This document shows positions 23,918 through 24,058 of a DNA stretch of 24,058 bases, piece by piece. The stretch comes from DASYUM01 sp036001225 (GTDB lineage Bacteria > Methylomirabilota > Methylomirabilia > Rokubacteriales > DASRDR01), in NCBI GenBank assembly GCA_036001225.1, contig DASYUM010000319.1, positions 1-24,058 on the forward strand. Direction: 5' to 3'. Position numbers and translations under genes: made by a program. The notes under the pieces are model-generated. The model made no database searches and had not been told where the DNA came from. It saw only the letters and a list, made by a program, of their open reading frames with translations. Numbering within the stretch: position 1 is the stretch's first letter; each line of letters begins with the position of its first letter.

Positions 23918-24058
23918 ATCCCGCCGGGGGTGGACGACGGCACCCAGCTTCGGATGACCGGCGAGGGGGAGAGCGGGGGCCGCGGCGGCCCGCCGGGGGA
24001 CCTCTACGTCGTGGTCCACGTGCGCGAGCACGCCTTCTTCACTCGACACGGCAACGAC
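23918..24058 (+). CDS. dnaJ: DnaJ chaperone, internal C-terminal-domain fragment running off the window
   Basis: In the frame starting at ATC 23918 the translation is IPPGVDDGTQLRMTGEGE, then GGPPGDLYVVVHVREHAFFTRHGND up to the window end. This is the substrate-binding C-terminal domain of DnaJ, right after the zinc-finger region. The J domain, G/F linker and zinc finger are not upstream; transposase sequence is there instead. The preceding 25-30 nt encode RQRVRRVLA in the transposase frame, which looks like the DnaJ segment before IPPG but is one base out of frame. So dnaJ here is truncated at its 5' side by the element, or the two are joined by misassembly. The 3' end continues beyond the window. 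Confidence 0.85.
   Translation, partial: MPPGVDDGTQLRMTGEGESGGRGGPPGDLYVVVHVREHAFFTRHGND

Overview
This window is very GC-rich (about 70 % by eye) bacterial DNA with short intergenic gaps, frequent GTG starts and several 4-nt GTGA stop/start overlaps. The mix of peptide-type ABC importer parts, M20/M24/M19 amidohydrolases, sigma-54 control and dispersed GC-rich hairpin repeats resembles soil Candidatus Rokubacteria (Methylomirabilota) or a similar uncultured lineage. That assignment is an inference from general gene content, because the window holds no rRNA or other marker gene.

Layout. 1-2432 (+): a 5'-truncated M20 peptidase homologue, a two-hairpin intergenic repeat, and a creatinase-like M24 protein; both proteins have lost most of their family's metal ligands. 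2463-5533 (-): a Cu(I) P-type ATPase translationally coupled to an upstream membrane-anchored lytic transglycosylase. 5532-6236 (+): a conserved hypothetical. 6354-7774 (-): an envelope operon of a DUF3568-type lipoprotein and a secreted protein with a nearly identical internal tandem duplication, preceded by an almost perfect sigma-54 promoter. 8067-8552 (-): a RidA-family protein. 8685-11223 (+): an intact M20 dipeptidase and an M19 (membrane dipeptidase) homologue. 11285-11904 (+): a Phd/PIN toxin-antitoxin pair with tandem operators and a probably leaderless transcript. 11981-17876 (+): a substrate-binding protein and two permeases of a peptide-type ABC importer without ATPases, continuing through overlapping genes into DUF4166 and two small membrane proteins, then a polysaccharide deacetylase. 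18186-18958 (-): a membrane-anchored helical protein coupled to an orphan HicB-like protein. 19174-23289 (+): a 1371-aa regulator. 23343-24058 (+): a decayed IS91-like transposase joined to the 3' part of dnaJ.

The most interesting unit is 18186-23289. The large protein joins a sigma-54 activator core (AAA+ plus Fis-type HTH) to a degenerate nucleotide-cyclase-like domain, a second STAND-type ATPase and a long helical-repeat tail. The gap between it and the divergent membrane-protein operon holds a palindromic -24/-12 sigma-54 promoter and two inverted repeats whose centres are 21 bp apart. I read this as a self-contained, ligand-sensing sigma-54 switch controlling a small membrane operon. 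A second sigma-54 promoter, before the lipoprotein operon at 7827-7842, shows that sigma-54 control of envelope genes occurs elsewhere in the window. The composite hairpin element occurs twice, on opposite strands, with compensatory stem changes.
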